A stretch of DNA of 64,000 bases from JAXHUH01 sp034211175 (GTDB lineage: Bacteria; Actinomycetota; Acidimicrobiia; Acidimicrobiales; CAIXPF01), in NCBI GenBank assembly GCA_034211175.1, contig JAXHUH010000218.1:1-64000 (forward strand), written 5' to 3'. A program made the position numbers and the translations under genes. This document shows, piece after piece, positions 44,734-55,121 of this stretch. Each line of letters begins with the position of its first letter. The stretch's first letter is position 1. The notes below the pieces were generated by a model that was not told the origin of the DNA, did no database searches, and saw only the letters and a program-made list of their open reading frames with translations.

Positions 44734-45903
44734 TCATTCCGCCCGTTCCGCCGGGTTGTCGCGGCTGGCGCCCAGCTCCTCCAGCACCTCGGTGGTGTCG
44801 GCGCCGAGCGGTTTACCAGCCCAACGGAGCCTACCGGGTGTTACGGAAAGTCGGGCCACGAGCCCCTGCATCATCACCCCGTCCAGCTCCTCGATCATGC
44901 CCCTCGCGGCGACGTGGGGATCGGTCGCGATGTCGGCCATGTCCATGACTGGTGCGGCTGCGGCCTGCGCCGACTCGAACGCGGCCACCACCTCGTCGGC
45001 CGTCCGGGCGCCGATCCAGGCCGACAGCTGAACGTCGATCAGACGTCGATTCGCAACACGGCCGTCAAATGTGCCGAGCCGCTCGTCATCTCCGAGACCG
45101 ATCAGTTGCATCACCCGGGCCGCCACCGAATCACTCGATGTGCTCACCGCGATCCATCGGCCGTCCGAGGTCTCGTACGTACCTCGCGGCACGGTGTACG
45201 GAAGTGACGAACCCATGCGCGGCTGGGTGTAGCCGAGCGCGGCGTACGCCGATGCGAGCGGGCCCATGAGTTGGAACATCGATTCCAGCAGGCTCACGTC
45301 GACGACCTGGCCGACACCGGAGTGCACGGCGACCATCGTGGCGAACGCCGCGACGACCGCGGTGATCTCGTCGGTCAGCGCGGTCGGGGGCAGCAGCGGC
45401 GGCCCGTCCGGCTCGCCGTTGATGGCGGCGAACCCCGACATCGCCTCGGCCAGGGTCGCGAACCCGGGACGGTTCCGGTACGGGCCGGTCTGGCCGAACC
45501 CGGTGACCCGGGTGACGACGAGCTTCGGGTTGCGCCCGATCAGCATCTGCGGATCGAGACCGAGCGCCTCGAGCTTGCCGGGGCGCATGTTCTCGATCAG
45601 GACGTCGGCCGAGTCGCACAGGGCCAACATGGCCTCGTGGCCCTCGGGCGTGCGCAGATCGAGGGTGATGGGCCGCTTGTTGCGCCCGACGAGCTTCCAG
45701 AAGAAGGTCTGGCCGTCGGCGGGGTCGCGCCAACCCACGTTGCGCGACGTGTCACCGCCGTCCGGCCGCTCGACCTTGACGACGTCGGCCCCGAAGTCCG
45801 CCAGGTACCGGGCGCACCCGGGCCCGGCGAACACGGTCGCCAGGTCGATGACGCGCAGGTCCGCGAGGGGCGTGGGGCCCGGCGATGCCCCCGAGTCACC
45901 CAC
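44734..45903 (-). CDS. CaiB/BaiF family III CoA transferase
   Basis: The enzyme moves CoA between carboxylic acids. The 389-residue protein has PLADLRVIDLATVFAGPG near the start, DVVKVERPDGGD, and the catalytic Asp202 in VVDVSLLESMF. It also has RWIAVSTSSDSV and the C-terminal PVMDMADIATDPHVAARG. The substrate is not evident. GTG 45903 is used. It lies 39 bases after the carboxylase epsilon gene, so it might be cotranscribed with accE-accD and act on the same acyl-CoA pool. Confidence 0.9.
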   Translation of the reverse strand: MGDSGASPGPTPLADLRVIDLATVFAGPGCARYLADFGADVVKVERPDGGDTSRNVGWRDPADGQTFFWKLVGRNKRPITLDLRTPEGHEAMLALCDSADVLIENMRPGKLEALGLDPQMLIGRNPKLVVTRVTGFGQTGPYRNRPGFATLAEAMSGFAAINGEPDGPPLLPPTALTDEITAVVAAFATMVAVHSGVGQVVDVSLLESMFQLMGPLASAYAALGYTQPRMGSSLPYTVPRGTYETSDGRWIAVSTSSDSVAARVMQLIGLGDDERLGTFDGRVANRRLIDVQLSAWIGARTADEVVAAFESAQAAAAPVMDMADIATDPHVAARGMIEELDGVMMQGLVARLSVTPGRLRWAGKPLGADTTEVLEELGASRDNPAERAE

Positions 45904-45942
45904 GCCGGCCGGCTCCCGGACCCGACACGTGTGACGCCGCGA

Positions 45943-46199
45943 TCAGCGCGTCGGCCACGGGCGGTCGCGGCGCGTCGGCACCGGCTTCGACCACCAGCGA
46001 CCCGAGAACCGCCAGCGCATCGGCGCCTCGCTCGGCGCGGCGGCGTCGACCACCGGCCGGGGCCACAGCGCCTCGTGGGCGGCCACGATCGCCGCGGCCT
46101 CCTCGTCGGTCGGCACCGGACCGCCCCGCACGACCAGCGTGGGGGCGGCCCCGGAGCTCTCCCCGGTGGCGTCGGTGTCTCCGGTGGGCTCGGAGGCGC

Positions 46200-46203
<4 letters not shown>
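45943..46203 (-). CDS. accE: Acyl-CoA carboxylase epsilon subunit
   Basis: This 86-residue protein stabilises the actinobacterial acyl-CoA carboxylase complex. After a variable polar start it has LVVRGGPVPTDEEAAAIVAA, the typical helix, and MRWRFSGRWWSKPVPTRRDRPW, resembling the conserved end of AccE/AccE5 subunits. The GTG start overlaps the stop codon of accD by four bases. The alpha (biotin carboxylase) subunit is not in the window. Confidence 0.8.
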
Positions 46204-47750
<1,547 letters not shown>

Positions 47751-47867
47751 GGCCCCGGAGGTTACGGCACGTGCGGTGGAAGCCGAAAACCACGGCCTCG
47801 TACGGGGTGGCGCACCCGGTCGGCAGCGGCGCACGGGAGGTCTCGGTGGCCCCTACTGTGTGCAGCC

Positions 47868-48464
47868 ATGCCGAATCGTTCCTTCCGCCGCATCTGTGTG
47901 TTCTGCGGCTCCAGCTTCGGCGCCCGCGACACCTACCGGGACGCCGCGACCGGGCTCGCCAGCGTGCTGGTCGAGCGGGGCATCGAGCTGGTCTACGGCG
48001 GGGGCGCCGTCGGCCTGATGGGCACCGTGGCCTCCGCCGTCATGGACGGCGGCGGCCGCGTCACCGGGGTCATCCCCCGGGACCTGTTCGACAACGAGGT
48101 CCCGAACGCCGCGATCACCGACCTGCGCTACGTGGACACCATGCACGAGCGCAAGACGATGATGTACGACCTGAGCGACGCCTTCGTCGTCCTCCCCGGC
48201 GGGCTCGGCACGCTCGAGGAGCTGGCGGAGACGGCCACCTGGGCCCAGATCGGCATCCACGACAAGCCGATCGGCCTCCTCGACGTGGACGGCTTCTTCC
48301 AGCCGCTGCTGGGCTTCCTGCGCCACGCCGTCGACGAGCGGTTCGTGAAGGTCGAGAACCTCGACCTGCTGCGCGTCGACCACGACCCCGCCGCGCTGCT
48401 CGACGAGCTGGCGCTCTACGAGCGGTCCCAGCCGGACAAGTGGCTGGACCTCGACAAGATCTGA
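47868..48464 (+). CDS. LOG-family phosphoribohydrolase
   Basis: The 198-residue protein is of the LOG/TIGR00730 group, which releases the base from cytokinin riboside 5'-monophosphates or related nucleotides. It has VFCGSSFGARDTY, ELVYGGGAVGLMG, MHERKTMM and PGGLGTLEELAE, which contain the catalytic Arg and Glu. The ATG follows TACTGT by eight bases, so the mRNA is probably leaderless. Its physiological substrate in bacteria is often unknown; it could clean up AMP-like nucleotides. Confidence 0.92.
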   Translation: MPNRSFRRICVFCGSSFGARDTYRDAATGLASVLVERGIELVYGGGAVGLMGTVASAVMDGGGRVTGVIPRDLFDNEVPNAAITDLRYVDTMHERKTMMYDLSDAFVVLPGGLGTLEELAETATWAQIGIHDKPIGLLDVDGFFQPLLGFLRHAVDERFVKVENLDLLRVDHDPAALLDELALYERSQPDKWLDLDKI

Positions 48465-48567
48465 CCACGCCCTCGTGTCGAGGTGCCCAGGCCACCTCAC
48501 AACGGGTCCCGACCTGCCGATCCGACCCGGACGACGCCCGCCGGGCGGCGGAACCACGGAGCTGATG

Positions 48568-49353
48568 ATGAGCGACACGCCGCAGCCACCGACCACCACG
48601 AGACCACCCGGGGTCCCCGAGGGGATGCCGGGACCTCGTGAAGAGGGGCCCGTCGAGGCCCCCGAGGTGGTCGTCGACGGCGAGACGTGGGTGTTCACCG
48701 ATCCCGTCGAGTCGGCCATCCCGACGCGCCGCAACCCGTGGCCCGTCGTCGGCGCGGCGCTCGTGGCCACCGCGGCCCTCCTGTTGCTCCTCGCCGTCGC
48801 GCTCGGCCTGCTCGCCGGCGGCGGCGATGCCGACGACGACGTGGTCGCGCCCGACCTCACCCAGGTGACGTCGGTGGCGGTCGGCGCCGAGGACGGGGCC
48901 TCCGAGTGCGACCCCGACCCCGCCGACACCGCCAACCTGTGCCTCTACCCCGAACGGGACGACCGTCGTCGCACCGACCACGAGGCCGAGCTCGGCACCG
49001 GGGTGCGCATCGGCGGGATCGAAGCCGCCGCGACCGGGGCGCGCACCGCGACCAACGACGCCGGCGAGGAGGTCGTCGTGGTCGACGTCGACCTGCGCGA
49101 CCTCGACGCCGCCGACCACACCTACAACCTCTTCGACTGGCACCTGCTCACCACCGACGGCGAGGTCGTCGAGCCGTTCGGCGTGCCGCCGGCGGACGCC
49201 GCCGAGCTGTCGTCCGGGGAGCTGACGCGGGGCGAGACGGTCAGCGGCACGATCACGTTCGAGTCCCGTCCGGGGCCGTTCTACGTCGTCTACCAGCCCC
49301 GCCTCATCGAGGACGGCCGCGGCATCTGGCAGGTCGAGGCCGCCGACGGCTGA
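48568..49353 (+). CDS. Membrane-anchored protein with DUF4352-like extracellular domain
   Basis: The 261-residue protein has a Pro-rich cytoplasmic start, one membrane helix (PVVGAALVATAALLLLLAVAL) and an extracellular part. The region from about residue 145 (GVRIGGIEAAATGARTATND, EEVVVVDVDLRDLD, DWHLLTTDGEVVE, GELTRGETVSGTITFE) resembles the immunoglobulin-like DUF4352 fold. Two cysteines near ECDPDPADTANLC may form a disulphide. Function is unknown. A GGAG site seven bases from ATG 48568 fits; ATG 48565 is adjacent. Confidence 0.7.
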   Translation: MSDTPQPPTTTRPPGVPEGMPGPREEGPVEAPEVVVDGETWVFTDPVESAIPTRRNPWPVVGAALVATAALLLLLAVALGLLAGGGDADDDVVAPDLTQVTSVAVGAEDGASECDPDPADTANLCLYPERDDRRRTDHEAELGTGVRIGGIEAAATGARTATNDAGEEVVVVDVDLRDLDAADHTYNLFDWHLLTTDGEVVEPFGVPPADAAELSSGELTRGETVSGTITFESRPGPFYVVYQPRLIEDGRGIWQVEAADG

Positions 49354-49440
49354 GCCCGTCGCACGCGTCGAACCCATCCGTCGGCGGCGACGGACGGCGC
49401 GAACCCGGCCCGTCCGGTGGGCCCGGGGTACGGTCGCGGC

Positions 49441-50511
49441 GTGCAGCTTCCCGTCATGCCACCGGTCAAGCCCATGCTGGCGAAGGCGGTCACGGAGCTG
49501 CCGCCCGGGGACCTGCTCTTCGAGCCGAAGTGGGACGGGTTCCGCTGCGTCGTGTTCCGCGACGGCGACGAGGTCGAGCTCGGTTCACGGAACGAGCGCC
49601 CGCTCACCCGCTACTTCCCGGAGCTGATCGAGCCGCTCAGGGCGATGCTGCCAACCCGGTGCGTCGTCGACAGCGAGATCGTCGTCGCCACCGGCGACTC
49701 GCTCGACTTCGACGCCCTCCAGCAGCGGATCCACCCCGCCGAGTCGCGCATCAACATGCTGGCCGAGCGGACCCCGGCGCAGCTCATCGCCTTCGACCTG
49801 CTCGCCGAGGGCGACGAGGACCTCACCTCGACGCCGTTCGCCGCGCGGCGGTCCCGGCTCGAGGCGATCAGCGGCGGCTGGGAACCGCCGCTCCATCTCA
49901 CGCCGGCGACCGATGACCGCGCGCTGGCCGCGGACTGGTTCGTGCGCTTCGAGGGCGCGGGGCTCGACGGGCTCATCGCGAAGCCCCCCGACGGCGTCTA
50001 CGTCCCCGACAAGCGGGTCCAGTTCAAGTGGAAGCACCGGCGCACCGCCGACGCGGTCGTCGCCGGCTACCGCATCCACAAGGACGGCAAGGGCGTCGGG
50101 TCGCTGCTGCTGGGCCTGAACGACGACGACGGCCGGCTCCACCACGTCGGGGTCGCCGCCAGCTTCACCGCGAAGCGTCGCGGCGAGCTCCTCGACGAGC
50201 TGGCGCCCTACACGGAGCACGCGCTCGACGGGCACCCGTGGCGCGAGTGGGCCGACGCCGCCGCGCACAGCGAGGGCCGCATGCCCGGCGGGCTGAGCCG
50301 GTGGAACAACCAGAAGGACCTGTCGTGGCAGCCGGTCCGGCCCGAGCTCGTCGTCGAGGTGAACTACGAGTCCGTGCTCAACGGCCGGTTCCGGGCCACC
50401 ACGCGCTTCGTGCGTTGGCGGCCCGACAAGGCACCGTCGCAGTGCCGCTACGACCAGCTCGACCAGCCGGAGCCGCTGCCGCTGAGCGCGGTGTTCGGCG
50501 CCGGGGGCTGA
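49441..50511 (+). CDS. ATP-dependent DNA ligase, LigC type
   Basis: The 356-residue protein has the nucleotidyltransferase motif I LFEPKWDGFR with Lys30 as the AMP-acceptor, motif IIIa FDALQQRIHP, and motif IV EGLIAK-type LDGLIAKPPDGVY. Motif V is QFKWKHRR, and a C-terminal OB-fold follows (GVGSLLLGLNDDDGRLHHVG). It resembles the minimal actinobacterial LigC enzymes used in base excision or end-joining repair. No Ku or polymerase domain is nearby. TACGGT lies six bases before GTG 49441 (leaderless). Confidence 0.9.
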   Translation: MQLPVMPPVKPMLAKAVTELPPGDLLFEPKWDGFRCVVFRDGDEVELGSRNERPLTRYFPELIEPLRAMLPTRCVVDSEIVVATGDSLDFDALQQRIHPAESRINMLAERTPAQLIAFDLLAEGDEDLTSTPFAARRSRLEAISGGWEPPLHLTPATDDRALAADWFVRFEGAGLDGLIAKPPDGVYVPDKRVQFKWKHRRTADAVVAGYRIHKDGKGVGSLLLGLNDDDGRLHHVGVAASFTAKRRGELLDELAPYTEHALDGHPWREWADAAAHSEGRMPGGLSRWNNQKDLSWQPVRPELVVEVNYESVLNGRFRATTRFVRWRPDKAPSQCRYDQLDQPEPLPLSAVFGAGG

Positions 50512-50534
50512 TCGGGTCCGGCCGAGAGGTCGAA

Positions 50535-50553
50535 CGGCCGGCGCCGCCGGCCG
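50535..50553. terminator. Terminator hairpin between convergent genes
   Basis: CGGCCGGC-GCC-GCCGGCCG is a perfect 8-bp stem. A CTTCTGCTC tail on the plus strand follows, between the ends of the DNA ligase and MFS genes, 24 bases after the ligase stop. Confidence 0.65.
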
Positions 50554-50560
50554 CTTCTGC

Positions 50561-52195
50561 TCAGACGGTCCCGGTCGGGCCCGATCGCTCGGCCTGCGGC
50601 GCCGGCTGCTCGTCGGGCACCGGCGGCCGGTCGGCACGGGCACCGGGAACGGGCGGCACCCCGGTCCAGCTGTCGGGCACCAGCCCCTCGAGGTCGCCGA
50701 CCGCCTTGGGCGCCGGATGACCGCCGGCCGAGGTGTCGTCGATGACGGCGCTGATCGACTCCCACGACGCGTCCCCGGACGACTCCCACGCGGCATCGAC
50801 CGATCCGTCCGACTCCCAGCCGGGATCGACGGCCGTTGTGCCATCGGCCTCGTACCAGGTGTCCGTCCACTCGCCGTCGGGCACGACGACGTCACCGCCC
50901 CGGTCCCCACGGCGGCGGCCACCCGGCAGCGGGGGCCGGCCCGGCCGACGCCGCGACACGGCGAGGAGGGCGGCGGCGACCGTCGTGCGCGGCGGAACGA
51001 GACCGGCGATCTTGCGCTCGTGGTGGCCCGAGCGGGGGATGGCGACGGCGACGACGGCGACCACCGCGATGACCGCGCACACCAGGGTGACCACGACCGG
51101 CACGGTGACCCGGCCGACGAACGGGTGGAGACCGGCGATCATGAGCGGGCCGGCGGCGGAACCGAGCCCCGACAGCACGACGAGCGTCGCCGACGCCGGC
51201 ACGACCTCCTCCTCGGTGACCCACTCGACCGAGACCGCGATGGCGAGCGAGTACAGCGGAAGGGTGGTGGCGCCCAGCGCGAGGCCGGCGACGAGGAGGG
51301 GCACGGTCGAACCGAACGGGGCCACCGCCGCGGCGACGCCGGCGGTCGCCGAGGCGAGCGCCAGGCCGACCACGACCACACGACGGTCGTAGCGGTCCGA
51401 CAGGTGGCCGATCGGGAACTGGGTCAGGAGCCCGCCGGCGAGCAGCGCCGTGGCGAAGAACGTGACGTTGCCCTTGGTCAGCCCCGACTCGGCGGCGAAG
51501 ACGGCGCCGAGGCCGGCGGCGATGCCCCAGGTCGCGCCGCCACCGAGGGCGGTGGCGAACCCGACCGGCGTCCGCCGGGCGAGGTCCCAGATGGCGAGCC
51601 GCTTGACCTCGCTGACCCGGGGCTCGGGCCCGGTGAACATCAGCAGCGGCAGCAACGCCAGCGAGAACGCGGCGGACACCAGGGCGAACAGCACGAAGTC
51701 GGTCACGGGCGAGAGGTTCAGCAGCAGCTGGGCGCCACCCATCGAGGCCAGCATCACGACCATGTAGATGGCCAGGACCCGCCCGCGGTTGGCGGTGGTG
51801 CTCGCGGTGTTGAGCCAGCTCTCGACGATGACCGTCAGGCCGCTGATGCACAGGCCGGAGCCGAACCGGCCGACGAGCCACGGGACCGGGTGGACGATCA
51901 GCGCGTGGCACAGCACCACGACCGACGCCACGCTCGCCAGCATCCCGAACGCCCGGACGTGGCCGACGCGGCGGATCCAGCCGGTCACCTGGACGGCGCC
52001 GATGACGACGCCGGCGAAGTAGACGGATGCGAGCAACGAGATGGTCGCGGAGGAGAAGCCCTCGGCGACGCCTCGCAGGCCGAGCAGGCTGTTCTGCAGG
52101 CCCGCTCCGAGCATGAGGACGGCGGTGCCCACGAACAGGGGCACCGGGATGCGGGCGCGGTCGACGGAAGGCGCGATCTGCGCAGGTGCGGTCAT
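50561..52195 (-). CDS. MFS transporter with long acidic C-terminal tail
   Basis: The 544-residue protein has 12 hydrophobic segments, with MFS motifs such as GHLSDRYDRRVVVV between helices 8 and 9. A region near residues 110-160 (WLVGRFGSGLCISGLTVIVESWLNT) resembles YcaD/UMF3-type transporters. The last 140 residues are a cytoplasmic tail with repeated VDPGWES, DAAWESS and DASWESI motifs, unusual for MFS proteins and perhaps a binding platform. The substrate is unknown. ATG 52195 follows GGGAGCGAG. Confidence 0.8.
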   Translation of the reverse strand: MTAPAQIAPSVDRARIPVPLFVGTAVLMLGAGLQNSLLGLRGVAEGFSSATISLLASVYFAGVVIGAVQVTGWIRRVGHVRAFGMLASVASVVVLCHALIVHPVPWLVGRFGSGLCISGLTVIVESWLNTASTTANRGRVLAIYMVVMLASMGGAQLLLNLSPVTDFVLFALVSAAFSLALLPLLMFTGPEPRVSEVKRLAIWDLARRTPVGFATALGGGATWGIAAGLGAVFAAESGLTKGNVTFFATALLAGGLLTQFPIGHLSDRYDRRVVVVGLALASATAGVAAAVAPFGSTVPLLVAGLALGATTLPLYSLAIAVSVEWVTEEEVVPASATLVVLSGLGSAAGPLMIAGLHPFVGRVTVPVVVTLVCAVIAVVAVVAVAIPRSGHHERKIAGLVPPRTTVAAALLAVSRRRPGRPPLPGGRRRGDRGGDVVVPDGEWTDTWYEADGTTAVDPGWESDGSVDAAWESSGDASWESISAVIDDTSAGGHPAPKAVGDLEGLVPDSWTGVPPVPGARADRPPVPDEQPAPQAERSGPTGTV

Positions 52196-52525
52196 CACTC
52201 GCTCCCACGGGGGGCGGTGGACCGGACGACAGAGACCCGGCCCACAGAGGTTTGGGGTGGCGCACACTACAAGCCGAACGGCTGGCCCCACACGGCGAAC
52301 ACCGTTGTTCTCGCTGTGCTCTGCGGCACTTGCCCCTGTCCTGGTACCCCCTCCTGGTGGGCCGCGAGCGGGGCTGTCGAGCCCACCCCGTTACGGTGGG
52401 GACGAGGACATCGGGCTGACGAGCTGTCACCGTCGCCCGGATGACCGTGGTGGCGATCGGCCGCACCGGGCTGATCGGCCCGGCACCGGTGTCCTCGGAC
52501 CGACGACGAACGAGAGGCGCGAACC
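52196..52525. other. Gap between the MFS and SHOCT genes
   Basis: This 330-base stretch holds the MFS ribosome site and probably both divergent promoters, but I see no convincing gene. It is noticeably less GC-rich around 52245-52330. A 25-codon open frame follows at its right end (separate feature). Confidence 0.5.
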
Positions 52526-52603
52526 GTGACGACAACCCAGAAGGAGCGCTCCTGTCGGCCGGCCGCTGCCGGGCTCTTCTCCCTCCTCTCCGGTCGCCGC
52601 TGA
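52526..52603 (+). CDS. Possible 25-codon leader peptide
   Basis: GTG 52526 has GAGAGG eight bases upstream and encodes MTTTQKERSCRPAAAGLFSL and five more residues, ending one base before the GTG of the SHOCT gene. The tight spacing suggests translational coupling. I cannot exclude that it is chance. Confidence 0.35.
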   Translation: MTTTQKERSCRPAAAGLFSLLSGRR

Positions 52604-52604
52604 C

Positions 52605-52868
52605 GTGGCGCGCAAGGGCCGCGAGCGGTTCGAGAAGCGTCGCCTGGAGCAGGCGCGGCGGGATCGCAAGAAGGCCAAGCAGGAGCGGGCCGAGGCCCGT
52701 CGCGAGGACGAGGACGGCACCGGCGAGACCGACGAGGCCGCGCTCATGGAGCGCTTCCGGGTGCTGAGCGAGGCCCACGCGGCCGGCGAGATCGAGGACG
52801 AGGACTACGAGACGCAGCGCAGCGAGCTGTTCGCCGCGCTCGGGCTCGAGCACCACGACCACGGCTGA
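52605..52868 (+). CDS. Small SHOCT-like protein
   Basis: The 87-residue protein has a highly charged coiled-coil-like N-terminus (KGRERFEKRRLEQARRDRKK) and a C-terminal segment ALMERFRVLSEAHAAGEIED followed by EDYETQRSELF, the short SHOCT helix pair that often sits at protein ends. SHOCT domains are thought to mediate oligomerisation. The GTG start follows a short leader frame by one base. Function is unknown. Confidence 0.65.
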   Translation: MARKGRERFEKRRLEQARRDRKKAKQERAEARREDEDGTGETDEAALMERFRVLSEAHAAGEIEDEDYETQRSELFAALGLEHHDHG

Positions 52869-53036
52869 CGTCGGCGGGGACGGCCGCGGTCGTCCCCGCC
52901 GGGTGCCGGCCAGCTGCGCGCTCCCGGCCCGCGAGCCCGGCCGGCCACCCTCGAATCCGTCACACTCCGTCCGCGCGTGTTCTCAATCCGCGCGTGCCAC
53001 GGCATGCTTCCTGAACGACGTTCCTCGGGGGTGGGG

Positions 53037-54995
53037 ATGCAGGACGCGGCGGAGTTCCGCGAGCGGTGGGTACCCGGAGCGCGCCGGGCGCGCGGCTACC
53101 GGACGGTGGTCGTGGTCGGTGCGACCGGCTCGGGCAAGTCGTCCGTCGTCCGGGAGCTCGTGGGCACCGGCGACGCGGCGTTCCCCGCCGTGTCGCGGGC
53201 CAAGACGACGGTGGCGACGACCGAGATCGTCTTCGCTCCCGATCCGCGCTTCTACGCCGTCGTCACGTTCCGCTCGCGTGCCGCCGTGCGCATCGCGCTG
53301 GGCGAGAACGTGGTGCGGGCGATCGTCTCGATGGTCGAGGGCCGACCGGCCGAAGCCGTCCTCGGCGACCTGGTCGAGCACGAGGACCAGCGCCTGCGAC
53401 TCGTGCGCCTCCTCGGGCCCACGGGCCCGGTGAACGACCCGTGGGAGCCGTACCGCTCGGTGCTCGACCGATTGCGGCCGCTCGCGGAGCGCAGCCGCGC
53501 CGGCATCGACGTCACCGACGACCCGACCGTCGCCGAGATCACCGACGAGCTCCTCGATGCCGTCGAGGCCCGGCTGCGCCGATCCGGGCCCGGCACGTTC
53601 GTCACCGCGGACGACGACGCCTGGCCGCAGGGCTGGTACGTCGCCGCCGACGACCGCGACGAGCTGTTCGAGCACCTGGCACCGTTCACGTCGAACGAGG
53701 CCGAGCGCTTCGGCACGCTCCTCACGCCCCTCGTCGACGGTGTCCGGGTGCGGGGCCCGTTCCTGCCGCCGTGGGCGAGCGAGGTGCCGCGGCTGATGGT
53801 GGTGGACAGCGAGGGCCTCGGCCACGTCGCCACGACCGCGTCGTCGCTGCCCGCCGAGCTGGTCGACCAGCTCGAGGCCGCGGACGGGGTGATCGTGGTC
53901 GACAACGCGTGCCAACCCGTCCAGGCCGCGACCACCGCCGCGCTCCACCAGATCGCGGCGAACGGGCACTCCCGCAAGCTGACGCTGGTGTTCACCCACG
54001 TGGACCGGGTGGTGGGCCCCGACCTGCCCGACGACGCGGCGCGGCGGATGCTGCTGATCGACTCCTACCGCCAGGCCGTCGCCCACATCGGCCACGACCT
54101 CGGACCGAGCGCGGCGCGCACGCTGCGCCGCGTCGGCGACGCGCGGTCCTTCCTGATCGGCGGGCTCGACGATCCGGGCGACGAGGCCCGCCGCCGGATC
54201 ACCGCGCTCGGCCACGCGGTGCTCGGCGAGATCGACGAGGGCGCGACGCTCACCGCGCCGGTCACCGTCGACGCCACGGCGCTCGACGAGGGCGTGCGCA
54301 CCGCGATCGAGGCGTTCTCCCGGCGCTGGCTCGCCATCCTCGACCTGGAGCGCACGACCGGGGTCAGCTCGGCCCACTGGACGACGATCCGGGCGCTGGC
54401 CCAACGCCCGGCCGAGGCGACGGGCGACGGCTTCAAGGACCTGCGCCCGGTGGAGGAGCTCGCGACCGGCGTGGCGACCGAGATCCGTCGGGTGCTCGAC
54501 GACGCCGTGCACCCGGGCGATGCCACCCGGCTCGACGCCACCTCGACGCGGGTCTGCACCACCTCCGACGATGCCGGCCTCGACGCGGTCGTCGATGCCA
54601 CCACGGAGGAGATCAGCCAACGGATCCGTCTCCAGGCACGGGTGCACCTGATCGAGCGCGCCCACGGGGACTGGGTGGAGGCGTTCCGTGCATCGGGGGC
54701 CGGTTCTCCCCGGGCGCGCTCGACGATCGTGGCCGAGCGGATCTTCGGGCCGGCGCTGCGCATCGACCCGCCGGGGCCGCTGCTGGAGGCGTGCCGGGAG
54801 GCCGTGCGCGGCCCGGTGCGCGAGCGCGGGTTCCGCCTCGGCGACCACGACGCGGAGATCCGGGCCGAGATCCCCACGCCCCGGGTCGCCCCGCCGCCGG
54901 CACCGTCGCGGCCGACGGTGCCGGTACCCGCGCAGGCGGGACCGTCGCCGGACGCGGACACGAACCCGTGGGCCACCTCACCGAACGGATGGTGA
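53037..54995 (+). CDS. GTPase-like P-loop protein, paralogue of the giant fusion
   Basis: I know no named family for this 652-residue protein. The N-terminal third is a P-loop GTPase-like domain: G1 GATGSGKS (residues 28-35), a Thr-rich G2-like SRAKTT, G3 DSEGLG (257-262) and G4-like FTHVD (319-323). DSEGLG recalls the DTEGLG of dynamin-superfamily GBP proteins. A helical region follows (about 350-600), then a Pro/Ala-rich tail ending in NPWATSPNGW. It aligns along its length with the N-terminus of the 1,880-residue protein 3.4 kb downstream. ATG 53037 after GGGGTGGGG fits; an upstream ATG adds 20 residues. It may act on nucleic acid or membranes with the neighbouring helicase. Confidence 0.7.
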   Translation: MQDAAEFRERWVPGARRARGYRTVVVVGATGSGKSSVVRELVGTGDAAFPAVSRAKTTVATTEIVFAPDPRFYAVVTFRSRAAVRIALGENVVRAIVSMVEGRPAEAVLGDLVEHEDQRLRLVRLLGPTGPVNDPWEPYRSVLDRLRPLAERSRAGIDVTDDPTVAEITDELLDAVEARLRRSGPGTFVTADDDAWPQGWYVAADDRDELFEHLAPFTSNEAERFGTLLTPLVDGVRVRGPFLPPWASEVPRLMVVDSEGLGHVATTASSLPAELVDQLEAADGVIVVDNACQPVQAATTAALHQIAANGHSRKLTLVFTHVDRVVGPDLPDDAARRMLLIDSYRQAVAHIGHDLGPSAARTLRRVGDARSFLIGGLDDPGDEARRRITALGHAVLGEIDEGATLTAPVTVDATALDEGVRTAIEAFSRRWLAILDLERTTGVSSAHWTTIRALAQRPAEATGDGFKDLRPVEELATGVATEIRRVLDDAVHPGDATRLDATSTRVCTTSDDAGLDAVVDATTEEISQRIRLQARVHLIERAHGDWVEAFRASGAGSPRARSTIVAERIFGPALRIDPPGPLLEACREAVRGPVRERGFRLGDHDAEIRAEIPTPRVAPPPAPSRPTVPVPAQAGPSPDADTNPWATSPNGW

Positions 54996-55121
54996 GGGCT
55001 CCCGCCGACCGCCCGCACCCACCGGTGGCCACCACCCACCCGCGACCGACGCCACCACCGGACCATCGGCATCGACCGCTGCACCCGGTCGGGGCCAACA
55101 TGGGGGCGACGGGGAGGACCG

